Under the pieces are notes generated by a model. The model worked only from the letters and a program-made list of their open reading frames with translations, searched no databases and was not told the origin of the DNA. Source: Rosa chinensis (taxonomy: Eukaryota; Streptophyta; Magnoliopsida; Rosales; Rosaceae). From it: a stretch of DNA of 64,000 bases. Below are positions 1-11,299 of the stretch, piece by piece; position 1 is the stretch's first letter; every line of letters starts with the position of its first letter. The stretch lies in assembly GCF_002994745.2 (NCBI RefSeq), contig NC_037094.1:13949001-14013000 (forward strand), read 5' to 3'. The position numbers were made by a program, and so were the translations under genes.

Positions 1-1505
1 ACTGTCAAAGGCCAATTTTTTGATGCTCAAAGAGGACCACGCGACACTTGCAAGTAAGTAAGTTAGCCAAGTGAGTAACTTGCAAGGAACAATGAAAACC
101 ACACGATATTAAAAAGGTGCTAGCGGTAAGCAAGAACACAATTGTATAAATGTTTGGCAACTACGAAGAACAAATGAATAATCGAAAAGAAAGATCAAAG
201 AGCAATCTCACGGGACACAGATGATTGAATAATTCCTCTTTTATTGATGGTAAGACGGTAAGGGAGGCAAAAGTACATGTACTTACTTATACTAGTTCTG
301 TAGTCCAAACTATACCGACTAAGAGCCCCTCCCTAAAGAGCATATCAGACTTACATGAACATGGCATGAGGAAACATGAAAAAGGCCGAGGAGACTAAAT
401 GTTAAATAAAATAAATTACATAATTTGTAAATTACCAAAACATTCCTAGCACACAAGCAAACCAACCAAAGGCTTGACTAATGACCCTGGACAAGGTTGC
501 TTGCGGCGTTACAAGTGCAGCCCCTAACACTGGGCATAGCATATTTTCCATGATGGTAGGTTAAAGAGTCAGGCAAATATTGCAAGCAAAAGATGCATCA
601 AGTGATTAATATCCCAATTTATTCCATTTTTTTCTTCTCTTTTTAGAACCTTTATCAAAGTAGAAGCAGAGATTCTTTGTCAAACACTTTGTGTTGCAAA
701 TGATTTTACATCGATTTCACATGCTTCGCAACTGATTCTCAACGCAAAGCATGGTTCAAGTCTTCAAGAGTTCATTCAGAAGGATCGAGTCAAAAAGAAA
801 GAAACAAGGCCGTGTCCATGGAGGAAGTCTGATGGTTGTTCTCAAATTTTTTGTTTAGTTGTTTGCCTATAATAAAATGAACTCTCTCCGCCATACAACA
901 CATAAACATCTAGGGTTATCACATAACTTGTGGAAATTTCAAAATTCCGTAAGTATGCCATGATTCGCAAGGAATCTTCTAAAGAACGGTACTCGGAACA
1001 GTTCATGGTTTCAAGAGTTCATTAGGAAGGATAGAGTCGAAAGCCAATCATTTTCAATCTGGATTTCCTTCACCAAAAAAAAAAGAAAAAAAAAGAGAAG
1101 TTTAATAGAAAGTACAGATAAGTCCTTCGCAGCAATTGTTCTGTACTTAAAAGGAGAACTTAATTGAAGAACAACATTCACTGACAATAGTTATTTGTCA
1201 GTAAAAGTTATTCTATAATTTGTTAATTTTAATTTAGAGGTTTTTGACTTCAAGTCCATTTTGCCATATAAAAATTGGATGCATTCCGCGTATATTTTAT
1301 TGTAAATAGCAATCTAATTATTACTTTGAATAATCCATTTTGCTTATAGAACCAAATAAGGTAATAATTCAAAATTCATTAAACTCTATTTTAAATTTCA
1401 AATTCAAATATCCAAATCTATGTAATTCATTGATGAATAATGCATGCCTAATAAATCAAATTTTTTTGAGTTGAAGGAGGTTATCAGTATTAATTAAGCC
1501 AATAA
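1..1505. other. AT-rich intergenic DNA, no gene seen
   Basis: No coding region or RNA gene is supported here. A diverged direct repeat is visible: a stretch near 751-791 (catggttcaagtcttcaaga and on to gaaggatcgagtc) recurs near 1003-1040 with several changes. Positions 1238-1460 belong to a dispersed repeat that recurs at 20459-20985, where it is interrupted by a MITE. A weak resemblance of 220-420 to a minus-strand LTR end was not firm enough to call. Confidence 0.6.
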
Positions 1506-1555
1506 GTCTTAAGGTTAAATATCTTTAGTAGTCTTAAGGTTAAATATCTTTAGTA
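1506..1555. repeat. 25-bp tandem duplication at the LINE 5' junction
   Basis: The 25-bp unit beginning gtcttaaggttaaat occurs at 1506-1530 and again at 1531-1555. Its first 15 bases occur a third time at 3390-3404, directly after the poly-A tract of the LINE. The first 15 bases are therefore the target-site duplication, and the following atctttagta is probably the 5' end of the inserted element, duplicated once. Confidence 0.8.
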
Positions 1556-3389
1556 CATATCAATCATTTTTTTATTACGTGACCTAGCCGTCTCTGCTAG
1601 GGTTTCTCAGTGTAGGCTTCTTCACTGATAAAAATTCCAAATCTCACTTCTCTCCTTTAGATCTCATCTTTTCGATGGCTGACATCCGTTTTGAGGCTGA
1701 GGAGGTAGGGCTACAGATGGACTCGAGCCTCGTGGCGTTGGGGGCTGCAGCGTTTCAGGATGGGAACTGGTGCATGGTGGGCCGTTTGTTGGCGCTGAAA
1801 GCAAGGTTGCCCTGCTTCAAGGGTACTATTTCCACGATCTGGAATATCAGATCAGGACTGACCATTCAGGATGCAGGGGAGCGTTTTGTGTTCCAATTTG
1901 AGAATGAAGGTGTGCGCAACCAGATCTTGCTTGGAGGTCCCTGGTTTTATCGGAATACTATGCTGGTGGTGGGAGAATATGATGGCCTCAGTCCGGTGGA
2001 GGAGGTGCCTCTAAATCTGTTGGAGGCCTGGGTGGTTATGAAGGGGCTTCCTTTTGCTTTGAGTAACAAGACGGCGCTGGCCATGGTGGGTGCCTCTTTG
2101 GGGATGATGGTTCGAGTGGATCAAAACGCTTTGAAGAGGAAAGAAGAAGAACAGCGCATCAAGGTGGTGTTTGATGTTCAGCGTCGGATCCGGGTCTGGA
2201 AGGTGTTTGAGTTCTCACCGGTGGTGAAACCGGAGTTAACTTTCATCTTCGAGAAGGTTAAGGGTTTTTTCCAGGACTGTGGGCGTTTTGTTCATGATGC
2301 CACTGGTTGTGACAAGCTCTTAATCCGAGAGAAGGAGGAAATCCAAGCTGGGCCGACGGCAGTAGCCATGGCCGGGTTATCGTTGACCTCGGGGACAGAG
2401 ACTGGTTTTTCTTGAAGGACAAGTCTCTGAGGTTGAGCAACGTCGATCTGGAAGTTGGGTCGGGGTCTGTTGGACAAGGTGCCGTGGTGGTAGCTGGTGG
2501 GAAGGGCAACCATGTACTGTCGAAAACTGTCAAGTTCATGCCTTCCATGTTGTCTGGAATACCTAGGGTTTTGGAACCGGTGATCCACACCATGGGGAAC
2601 TTGAAGCTGAGGGTTCCAATGCTGGTTGCTCCGCAGGAGATCGCCTCGAAGTCCGCGACTTTGATCCCTAGGTTATCTGCGATAGGTAACGAGGGTTCAA
2701 GAATGGAGTTTTCATCCATGCAATTGGTCCCGGCGGGGAGAAAGAGAAAGGCTGCATTTTCTTTGGATCGCCTTAGGAAGAAGTACTTAACTTTCCCAGA
2801 GTCGAAGCTGGAGGTTGGGGAGAGTGTCTCTTTGATTGTCCAACACAAGAATGGGAAGCTTCTGGTCTCACCAAAGAAGAAGAAAGGTGGACGTCCTAAG
2901 GGAAGCAAAAATAAGATTAAGAATGCAGATGAATAAGAAGTGAAGAAGATACGTAAGTATAAGCGTAGAGGGAAAATTTTGAATTTTGATTCCTCAAGTG
3001 AAGCGTTGGATACTGCCACTGTGGAGGAGCTGGGGACTATGCCGATAGGGGGAGAGGAGGTTGTGAAGGAGCTCCCTGTTATGGAGGGAGGGCTGGAAGA
3101 TGACGTGTCACCTTCTAGGGCTAGTTTAATTTAATTTTGTTATGGGTGGCAAAAACCGGAGCCTTAGTTGAAACTATTTTTATTTTATGTCTGCTTCGAG
3201 GTTTCTGGGTTTTTGTAAGAATAAAGGTGGGTGTACTCGGGATTTGTTGGGGTTTTATTCTTCTAGAATAGGATTTCAGGTGGTTCTAAGGAACGATTCT
3301 TTCTGTCGACCCCATAGGGGTGTTTTGTTTTTGTACTGCTTGCTGAATATTAATGAAAGGGCTGGCCTATTACCGAGCAAAAAAAAAAA
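1521..3389 (+). mobile_element. Non-autonomous LINE (ORF1 only) with poly-A and target-site duplication
   Basis: This is a non-LTR retrotransposon copy bounded by a 15-bp direct repeat, gtcttaaggttaaat (1506-1520 or 1531-1545, and 3390-3404), and ending in an A tract at 3379-3389. The 3' end has the LINE-like tail aatattaatgaaa near 3346. It encodes an ORF1-type protein but no endonuclease, reverse transcriptase or RNase H; only about 250 bp separate the last ORF1 remnant from the A tract. With both target-site copies present and no ORF2, it must have been mobilised by another LINE, or it lost ORF2 before insertion. Confidence 0.85.
1675..3134 (+). pseudogene. LINE ORF1-like DUF4283 / zinc-knuckle protein, frameshifted
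   Basis: The protein resembles ORF1 of plant LINEs: a DUF4283 nucleic-acid-binding domain (about residues 25-170; motifs FQFENE, ILLGGPWFYR, WVVMKGLP) followed by a zinc-knuckle region. The first frame starts at 1675 and stops at 2415. The reading continues in another frame from 2412 to 2936, with a further stop before 2940-3134, so at least one frameshift and one nonsense change have broken it. The CX2CX4HX4C knuckle is damaged: the sequence reads FFQDCGRFVHDATGC, with Phe where the first Cys is expected. The C-terminal part is basic and contains an AT-hook-like GRPKGSKNK. In a live element the protein would bind the element RNA. This copy is not expected to work. Confidence 0.8.
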
Positions 3390-3404
3390 GTCTTAAGGTT
3401 AAAT

Positions 3405-5213
3405 TTTCTAAGACCCATACAAATACCCCTCTCTATATATAACTTTTAGCATAAATGGATTGAATAAAAGAGGGGCAAACTACTCCCCCGTTCAGTTGAA
3501 TAACAGATAAACCCAAAGTGATTGCAGTTATTATGCTCCCAATCAACGCTCCCACGTCGTTCAACCAAGAAAAAAGTGCTTTGCAGTTCTTGACTCTTAA
3601 AACGGCTCCTCTCATACGTAGTTTCAAATAGGAAGAAAGACGGAATGACAAATCTAGTATCAACGGAAAGAACATCATGTCTACTCAATGGTCTAATCTA
3701 TCTATGTGTTTTATTTGTTTTCTACTTCCTTTTTCTTCTTCTTACTCGTATATGTGTTTTAATTTTTCATTTGGTTCCGACTTTGATTTTGGTTTTTCTT
3801 TGATTTTTGGATAGTTTAGATATCGACCTCGGATTCCATGTATGCATGTTTATGCAAATTTGGCTTCACAATACCAGTGCAAACGGAGAAGAGATACAAG
3901 GAATACAAGCCTTGAGTTTTGGAGAAGCATGAGAAATCGGAAATAGAATGATAATTTCTGTATGACTTGCTCATTTGTTTTATCCTCCACAGGTAAATTC
4001 AACGGGTTTTGGTAAATGCAGAAGTTGTGTGTAAGTCCCAACCACAGGTAATCTCTCATTCTCTCTCAATGAGAAGTATGATTGGAGATTAAATTTCTCA
4101 CTGTTCTTTTGCTATTGCTTCACATGACCAAATTCTCCTGTCACTTGATTTTTCTCAATTTGTTTGAGATGATCTTATTTTTATGGATGTAATTAGTCAT
4201 GTTACTATAAGGCATTTAACCAAATACTCAATCTCTTGATGTGATCAGACCGACCTATACTCTCTTATAGCAGGAATTTTGGCTTTTAAGACCCTTCATC
4301 TTTGATGTTTGGAGGGACTTGAAGAAAAACATCCATGATAAGCATTTTTCCATGTGTTCTTTGATCATTTAAGTTGGCTTGCAGCCACATTTACACGCTA
4401 TCATTGTTGTAATTATTGAGTTGCTAAGCAGTTCGAGTTATGGAAGAATTTATTGGTATACTGCGTCTACTTTTTGCCTTTTTTTTTTCTAGTAGTGTAG
4501 TTGTTTGTATATGTTAGTGAAGATTCGACACAAATTTGTAGTCTACTGAGTCCACCTAAAGTAAAATATTTCAAGGAGGGATTTTTAGAACTAATTTGTA
4601 AGTACAAATAGTTTTAGGTCTATGTGGGCACTAAAACTAGCAAAGGAAAGGCATTTTGCAATACAATTTACCCCTTTTTTAAAAAAACAAAATTCGTACG
4701 CGTGAGTGTGATCCTTCTGCAAGTGCACATACACGCAAGAAGGCTAGCGAAAATCAATCGTTTCTTGTGCGGAACCAAAATCAATCGTTTCTTCCTATTT
4801 TGAGATACCATTATGGCTGTGCAATGAAATTTTGTGCATTTCAAACTCATTTTTGTGTTGCATTATGTTTCTTCATATCTGTTTGATGTTCTCCTTTCAG
4901 ATACTATAATAAGGCACAATTGTATTGCTTTATTTATGTCTTTTTGTTGTTTGATAAATATGTATTAGTGTAATGCATTTTATGCTTTCCTACAGGTTTA
5001 CACCCCAATCATGTCTTATGGTTGACAACCCAATCCTGTCTTATGTTATCGAAGGCAAGCTTTGTATTGATGACTTCTGTAAAACGATCAAGCTTCAATG
5101 ACCTAGTACTAGAGATAAGCCAGTGCATTTTGGAACGGGACCAAATGATTTAGTGCTTTCGTATGATAAACAATATGAAAAATAAATTCAGCTCTGTTCT
5201 ATGGGATCGTCTA
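3405..5213. other. Intergenic DNA without a recognisable gene
   Basis: AT-rich sequence with only short chance reading frames. The one notable structure is a GC-richer hairpin at 4701-4747, listed separately. Confidence 0.6.
4701..4747 (+). repeat. GC-rich hairpin ending in CTAG (copy 1)
   Basis: The stretch runs cgtgagtgtgatccttctgc and closes as gcaagaaggctag. The arms ccttctgc and gcaagaagg pair around a short loop, and the stretch ends in CTAG. A closely similar stretch lies at 10011-10059. A 3' hairpin followed by CTRR is the hallmark of Helitron 3' ends, so both may be Helitron termini, but no matching 5' end was found for either. Confidence 0.4.
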
Positions 5214-5279
5214 CAGTACATTAATGTACCGATACATCAAGTAGACTATGTTTAATACAGAGGTAGACTAGCTCAGTAC
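5214..5279. repeat. Left arm of a palindromic (fold-back) repeat split by copia element
   Basis: The arm begins cagtacattaatgtaccgat and contains aagtagactatg and gaggtagactagctc. The reverse complement of the same sequence lies at about 9250-9323, on the other side of the copia insertion. Before that insertion the two arms formed one long inverted repeat of about 165 bp, a MITE or fold-back unit. No convincing duplication of its own target site was found. Confidence 0.75.
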
Positions 5280-6136
5280 TGTTGGAAATTTTGGTCGATG
5301 GATGCTACTTCCGTCACCAGATTTCGTTTCCTACAAAATTCCACAAATATAATATTTTATTAGTAAATAAATATAATCAAATTAATGTCATAATAAGCTG
5401 AAAATAGAAGATCAACACTTATCTTTTAGATTTGCGAGCCACCACCAAATGATTACACTTCAAAAAGAGTTTAAGGTTGAGGCGTGTAAACACTGCCCTT
5501 AAGAGTAGATTTTGCCCCTCGGAGACAATGTCTCAGTGTAGCAGGTTTGTGGTGCCCTACCCTCCAGGGTACAACAACCTTGATCCTTGTAGGTGTACAC
5601 TCACAATACTCGGATCGTATCGAACAACTTGAAACTTTCTTTTGGTAGAATAGATAAATTAAAGGAAACACATGAATACTTTGAGCTCGGAAAGGAAACA
5701 AAGGAGGTTGAATTTCTGTTGTGTATTTTTTTCTGGAAAGCTAGGGATTATATATATGGCAGGAATGATCAATGCAATGACAATTTAATAATAGCAATTA
5801 AGTTATGTAACTCATGTAACCGAAAGGAATATTATGACACTGATTAGGAAGAGTCAAAACGTCTAATTAGGAATGACATCTATACTCTGTAACTTATGTA
5901 ATAGAAAGGCAATATATATATTGACATTGATGAGTAAATCAAAACGGAATAAAGCAAATAAGGAATGAACCACCATAATTGCAGATTTTGACCAAATAAT
6001 GGTATATGAGTAAACTGATGAAATCTTGGTGTCAATCACAATAAAAGAGAGTTAATAACTATTACCATCTGCAATTAAACTAATGGAGGTTTCGAATATA
6101 GCTGGTATTTTGAAATATTCTAATTAAATTCCAACA
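5280..6136 (-). repeat. 3' LTR of the internally deleted copia element
   Basis: 857 bp, TG...CA ends, near-identical to 8363-9219. On the minus strand this copy is the 3' LTR, because the polypurine tract lies next to it. Confidence 0.93.
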
Positions 6137-6729
6137 ATCCCCCACTATTTCAAAATACCAATACCAAAGTGTTAAGGAAAGTGTAAATCTGTAACATAAG
6201 GAATACCAAAAGAAAGTGAGAATCAATGCATCAGAACTGGTTTCTTTTGGACTATGAACCGGCCATAGGACAAATTAGTCGTGACCCACGAAACCTTGGT
6301 GAAAATAAAATTTTCTATGAACCAAAATTTCTAATTGTGAATCAGTCAACTAACCATCCACATTAACTCTCGTTTCAAGTTGTTCGAAGCGGGTTGGCGC
6401 GAATAGGCCATGCGTCCTACCTGGATATTCATGAATGCTCTAGAGAGTATGCCTTACTCTCATAGGAAGCGGCCCCACTTCCACATCCATATAGGTGAAT
6501 CCATCAAGTGTGTACTACAAATAAACACACCACCCAAATTTTGAGCTATGGAACTCATTAAGAACATTTGTTCAACCTTACACATTGTAGTTCAAGCACT
6601 ATCTATCTACATCATAGGGAGGGACTATCAATAGTTTATTTGATAGTGCACCACTGACCAACAAGTGACTTGTTATTACCCATATGAACCTACTTCATGG
6701 GATCTCCAATCACATAGGTTGGGTTACCA

Positions 6730-7929
6730 TTACTCTTGATCTTTGTCTATAGGCATAAGCCCCATCCCCCTCGATGTATCACTCACTAGTTTTCGGCCTA
6801 GTGGTTTTGTTAGAGGATCCGCTAAATTCAACTCTGATTTTACATAGTCAATAGATATGACTCCATTCTCAAGCCATTGCTTCACAATATTATGTCTTAG
6901 GCGTATATACCTATTTTTCCCATTATATGTTTTATTTTTAGCTCTAGCTATAGCAGCTTGGCTACACAATGCATAGACACAGGCGGAGTTGGTCTCTTCC
7001 ATAATGGGATATCTGCCAAGAGGTTTCTAAGCCACCCAGCCTCTGAACTTGCCTTCTCTAAGGCTACAAACTCAGATTCCATAGTGGACCGAGTTATCAC
7101 TGTTTGCTTGGATGATTTCCAAGACACCGCACCTCCACCAAGAGTAAATACATACCCACTAGTGGATTTTGTTTCATCTGAATCTGAGATCCAGTTGGCA
7201 TCAAAGTACCCCTCTAGTACAGCAGGAAATCCACCATATTTTAATTCATAATTAATAGTACCTTTTAAATATTTTAGTACTCTTGAGATAGCATTCCAGT
7301 GGTCCTTGTTTGGACTTTGAGTGTATCTGCTCAATCTTCCAACTGCATAAGATATATCTGGTCTTGTGCAATTTGTTAGATACATTAAACTACCAATGAT
7401 TTGTGCATATTTAGATTGAGAAAAACACTCACCTCTATTTTTCTTTAATTGAATACTAGCATCATAAGGTGTTACGACAGAATTATAATCAAAATGACCA
7501 AATTTTCTCAATACCTTTTCCACGTAATGTTCTTGAGAAAGTGAAATGCCACCTTTGGTTCTAGTAATCTTAATTCCAAGAATCATGTCAGCAACACCCA
7601 TATCTTTCATATCAAAGCTAGATGCTAGAAAAGATTTAGTTTCATTAACTATCTCAAGGTTAGTTCCAAAAATAAGCATGTCATCAACATACAAGCATAT
7701 AATCACATGTGAATCACCATCAGACTTGCAATATAAACATTTAATTATCAGCATTGTTAATGACAAAATCATTTGAAAGCATAACTTTATCAAATTTATC
7801 ATGCCATTGCTTAGGAGCTTGTTTCAAACCATACAAAGATCTAACAAGCTTACAAACTTTATGTTCTTTCCCTTTGACAACACAACCTAGATCATCATTA
7901 CACCATGCATTACTAACCGAAAAATGCAC
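6730..7929 (-). pseudogene. Copia pol remnant: C-terminal reverse transcriptase and RNase H
   Basis: Three minus-strand frames make one broken polyprotein tail. Frame 7929-7741 holds [19 protein letters not shown], the copia RT motif. Frame 7802-6948 holds the catalytic YVDDML, KYLKGT and the RNase H start ([19 protein letters not shown], then [10 protein letters not shown]). Frame 7002-6730 holds the end (LRHNIVKQWLENG and LADPLTKPL). Frameshifts lie near 7745-7800 and 6950-7000. Everything upstream of the LYGLKQAP region is absent, and the first residues of the 7929 frame do not look like copia RT, which marks the deletion junction near 7890. It cannot code for a working enzyme. Confidence 0.9.
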
Positions 7930-7936
7930 ATTATAG

Positions 7937-8362
7937 GATCAACTTCAAATGTAGAACTATTTAGTTTTTCAAGTTATAACCTAACACCAATAACAAAAAT
8001 GAATGCAATTGAGTAATTTAAATATAGGCAGAAACTTAAACGATCATAAGCCATAAGCAAATAAAATATAACTGAAACTTAATGCATGATTAAAGTGCAA
8101 TCAATAAAAAGCCAACTAATCACATATAATTCCAAATCAAACGATTCCTATTGCAAAAGGAACAACTAATTCATAAATATAATTCAAGATAATAGTGATC
8201 CTTCATTCTCAAAGGAAAATGTTCTTTTCAATTCTCAGAGATGAAAAGTAATATGTTTAACAAGATATATAGAATTATGTTCATTCAAAGAATAAAAGAC
8301 TTATCTTCATATTTTAAGCATTCCACATGGAAACATCCATCAACATAATCTACTCTTAAGAT
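7937..8362 (-). other. Non-coding internal part of the copia element next to the 5' LTR
   Basis: About 430 bp of AT-rich sequence between the pol remnant and the 5' LTR, presumably untranslated leader. A standard initiator-tRNA-Met primer-binding site (TGGTATCAGAGC) is not present next to the LTR. Confidence 0.5.
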
Positions 8363-9219
8363 TGTTGGAAATTTTGGTCGATGGATGCTACTTCCGTCAC
8401 CAGATTTCGTTTCCTACAAAATTCCACAAATATAATATTTTATTAGTAAATAAATATAATCAAATTAATGTCATAATAAGCTGAAAATAGAAGATCAACA
8501 CTTATCTTTTAGATTTGCGAGCCACCACCAAATGATTACACTTCAAAAAGAGTTTAAGGTTGAGGCGTGTAAACACTGCCCTTAAGAGTAGATTTCGCCC
8601 CTCGAAGACAATGTCTCGGTGTAGCAGGTTTGTGGCGCCCTACCCTCCAGGGTACAACAACCTCGATCCTTGTAGGTGTACACTCATAATACTCGGATCG
8701 TATCGAACAACTTGAAACTTTCTTTTGGTAGAATAGATAAATTAAAGGAAACATATGAATACTTTGAGCTCGGAAAGGAAACATAGGAGGTTGAATTTCC
8801 GTTGTGTATTTTTATCTGGAAAGCTAGGGATTATATATATGGCAGGAATGATCAATGCAATGACAATTTAATAATAGCAATTAAGTTATGTAACTCATGT
8901 AACCGAAAGGAATATTATGACACTGATTAGGAAGAGTCAAAACGTCTAATTAGGAATGACATCTATACTCTGTAACTTATGTAACAGAAAGGCAATATAT
9001 ATCTTGACATTGATGAGTAAATCAAAACAGAATAAATCAAATAAGGAATGAACCACCATAATTGCAGATTTTGACCAAATAATGGTATATGAGTAAACTG
9101 ATGAAATCTTGGTGTCAATCACAATAAAAGAGAGTTAATAACTATTACCATCTGCAATTAAACTAATGGAGGTTTCGAATATAGGTGGTATTTTGAAATA
9201 TTCTAATTAAATTCCAACA
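8363..9219 (-). repeat. 5' LTR of the internally deleted copia element
   Basis: 857 bp, the same length as the partner LTR at 5280-6136, with TGTTGG...CCAACA ends. It is followed by the AGTAC target-site copy at 9220-9224. Confidence 0.93.
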
Positions 9220-9224
9220 AGTAC

Positions 9225-9323
9225 ATGGGTAGACATGTACGGAGCTAGTCTACCCATGTACGGAGCTAGTCTACCTCTGTATTGAACATAGTCTACTTGA
9301 TTTATCGGTACATTAATGTACTG
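9225..9323. repeat. Right arm and loop of the split palindromic repeat
   Basis: It contains two copies of atgtacggagctagtctacc in tandem, then the reverse complement of the arm at 5214-5275, ending gtacattaatgtactg. It is the other half of the fold-back unit interrupted by the copia element. Confidence 0.75.
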
Positions 9324-10305
9324 AAGTATTTTCCTTGTTCTATTATAGTTTGTTTGTTGGCTTCACAGAACATCAATTCTCCACATTGTACATTTATCAT
9401 CAATATAAGTTTCAAATGGTTGTCATTATAAGTACATCAAGTCTTTTAATAAGGAGTCTTTTAATCGATATGATTAGTTAACATTTGATAAGCAGCTAAC
9501 TAATCGGAGATAGTGTGCTTACATATTTGATGCTACAAGTGTGCACAGAAGTTAATTAAATGAAGGGAATCTGAAAACAATGAAAAAGCAGTTTGATAAA
9601 AATGAAAATAGAATGAATAAGTAACTTGAGATGAATGAAATACCAAAGTTAAAGGTACAACAGATGAAACTAAAGCAACTTTAAATATGACTAGCTCTAT
9701 GTATCTATTGTGTTATACGGAGCCAAATTTGTGCTGTTTTCATTGTTCAGTGATGGTGGAGAGTATATAAGTTAATTTTGGTAGCCTTAACAATTTATAT
9801 ACAATCTATTTTCATTTTCACATGAATAAGGACTAAGTAGTATGTGTGTTTCAAAACAATTCTAGGCATGTTTATGTACAACTATATAACTTTAAACTTT
9901 TTATTTTGAAAAACTCAATGTAAGTTTAATACTCGTGCGATGCACCGAGTCGTTGTTTAGAACATTCATAAAGTTGAAGTGTTTAAAAGATACCAGCTAA
10001 ATGCACGCACGAGCGTGACCTTTCCGCACGTGCAAAGCGCGTGCAGGAAAGCTAGCTAGTAGATACTTAAGCACATAATTATGTAGCAAAATGCCTTGTT
10101 CTTCACAAATTGAAGTGGATGTGAAGGTTTCACCAAGTTGGGAAGGATAGCGATCAATAACCGAACATATGTGCTAAAGCTACAACAGCGAAAACATGTA
10201 ACAATATAAGATTCTACTGGAAGAAGCCCAGAAAATCTCACTGCAGACTCACTATGATTACAGTGTCCTCACTTCTTAACATCAACCCCACGTTTCTCAT
10301 TAACT
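9324..10305. other. Intergenic DNA with Helitron-like 3' hairpins
   Basis: No gene seen. Two hairpins stand out: 9932-9951 (ctcgtgcgatgcaccgag, followed by ttgtttag) and 10021-10059 (see the separate entry). The first has the form of a Helitron 3' end, hairpin plus a terminal TAG, but is not conclusive. Confidence 0.4.
10011..10059 (+). repeat. GC-rich hairpin ending in CTAGCTAG (copy 2)
   Basis: Sequence gagcgtgacctttccgcacg followed by tgcaaagcgcgtgcaggaaa and gctagctagt. The arms ctttccgcacgtgc and gcgcgtgcaggaaag pair almost completely. It resembles 4701-4747. The form (hairpin then CTAG-T) fits a Helitron 3' terminus. Confidence 0.45.
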
Positions 10306-10631
10306 CTAAGGGCACGTTTACTTACTTGGAATAGGAGAGAATGATTACAGGGTAAAGATATTTATGTGCTTACTAACACATAAAAGAATTGGAATGATTA
10401 CGGGTAAAAATATTCTTGTGTTTGCTAACACATGAAGGAATCATAATTGATGTAGGTTCCACCTCCTTATCAGGAATGAATTCCTGAATACTCATAAATT
10501 TGATTACGAATGGGGGAGATGGGTTTAGGAATCAAATTCTCCGGAATCAATACCGATTCCTTTTTTCTCTCATTCCACTTGTCTCCGATTCATAATTATT
10601 TTTCATTCCAAGTAAGTAAATGTGCCATTAG
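10306..10631. mobile_element. MITE with 28-bp terminal inverted repeats
   Basis: The left end (CTAAGGGCACGTTTACTTAC, continuing TTGGAAT) is matched in reverse complement by the right end (CTAATGGCACATTTACTTAC, continuing TTGGAAT). The 326-bp unit has no coding capacity. The GGGCACGTTT-type terminus is common in plant PIF/Harbinger and hAT MITEs. The superfamily is left open because the target-site duplication is not clear. Confidence 0.75.
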
Positions 10632-10787
10632 ATTGCTAGATTGAAACCCTACTATGAATCAAATTTAGACCCATATAGTCTGCTCAAGTGGCGTAACAAT
10701 GGGGCGAAACCATATAACAATAAACCATATAGAAGACTACATATAATAATGGAGCGAACCCACATAGCAATTATGCAATTTAGATCT

Positions 10788-10872
10788 TTATTAATTATTA
10801 AGATGGTTGGCTTTTCAACAACAAAAATGAAAGTTAGCAGGACCATTGCCCAACTTATATTAATTATTACCC
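10788..10872. repeat. Local repeat unit (copy 1), interrupted by LINE and copia A
   Basis: The sequence ttaattattaagatggttgg, then cttttcaacaacaaaaatga and aagttagcagg, recurs in two copies at 18125-18180 and 18184-18232. The copies now lie on either side of the LINE/copia A insertions. They were an adjacent tandem array before the insertions. Confidence 0.75.
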
Positions 10873-11076
10873 TGTTTTAGAGAAACGGGAATTGAGAGAA
10901 AATTGCTGTGTAGTCTCATTGATAACAGGGGCCTCTTTATATAGAGGATTACAAGGCATAGAGTCTGAATCATAAAAGGAAAGATAATATCTAGATTCTT
11001 CTAATTAAACCCTATTACCACTAGTTCAAGTAACCTAGAGTTTGGGCCAAACACAAATTAGGGTTTTACTTGAACA
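10873..11076 (-). repeat. 3' LTR of copia A
   Basis: 204 bp; on the plus strand begins TGTTTTAGAGAAACGGG and ends TTACTTGAACA. Paired with 16654-16857. Confidence 0.93.
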
Positions 11077-11299
11077 CTCCCCCTTGTGTTGCCCAAACAT
11101 GGTGCTTCTCTCGTTGCCTTGCTCAAAACCTTGCCTAGTAAAAAAAAACCTAGTGGGACAAAAATAACCTCGGTCGAAGGGGAAAAAGAGCACAACACAC
11201 CCTTCACGTTTCGAGACCATACATTTAAACATCTCCCCCTATGTCTGCATCTCGCCCTGATGACAACGGTCATGGGAGTTCGGATGACTTCTGCAAATG

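Larger units (their letters stand above)
5280..9219 (-). mobile_element. Internally deleted Ty1/copia LTR retrotransposon
   Basis: A copia element in minus orientation with two 857-bp LTRs (5280-6136 and 8363-9219) that begin TGTTGG and end CCAACA. It is flanked by the 5-bp target-site duplication AGTAC (5275-5279 and 9220-9224). A polypurine tract (minus strand agtggggga) abuts the 3' LTR at 6137. The internal region is only 2.2 kb: gag, protease, integrase and the N-terminal half of reverse transcriptase are missing, and only the C-terminal RT plus RNase H remain. By eye the two LTRs differ at about 15 of 857 positions, so the insertion is fairly recent. Confidence 0.95.

Noticed and set aside
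8340..8362. Primer-binding site for the copia element at 5280-9219
   Set aside because: The sequence next to the 5' LTR is not complementary to the usual initiator tRNA-Met end, and I cannot assign another tRNA by eye.
5280..9219. The two 857-bp repeats as an independent segmental duplication
   Set aside because: TG...CA ends, equal length, AGTAC target-site copies, polypurine tract and RT/RNase H between them show that they are LTRs.
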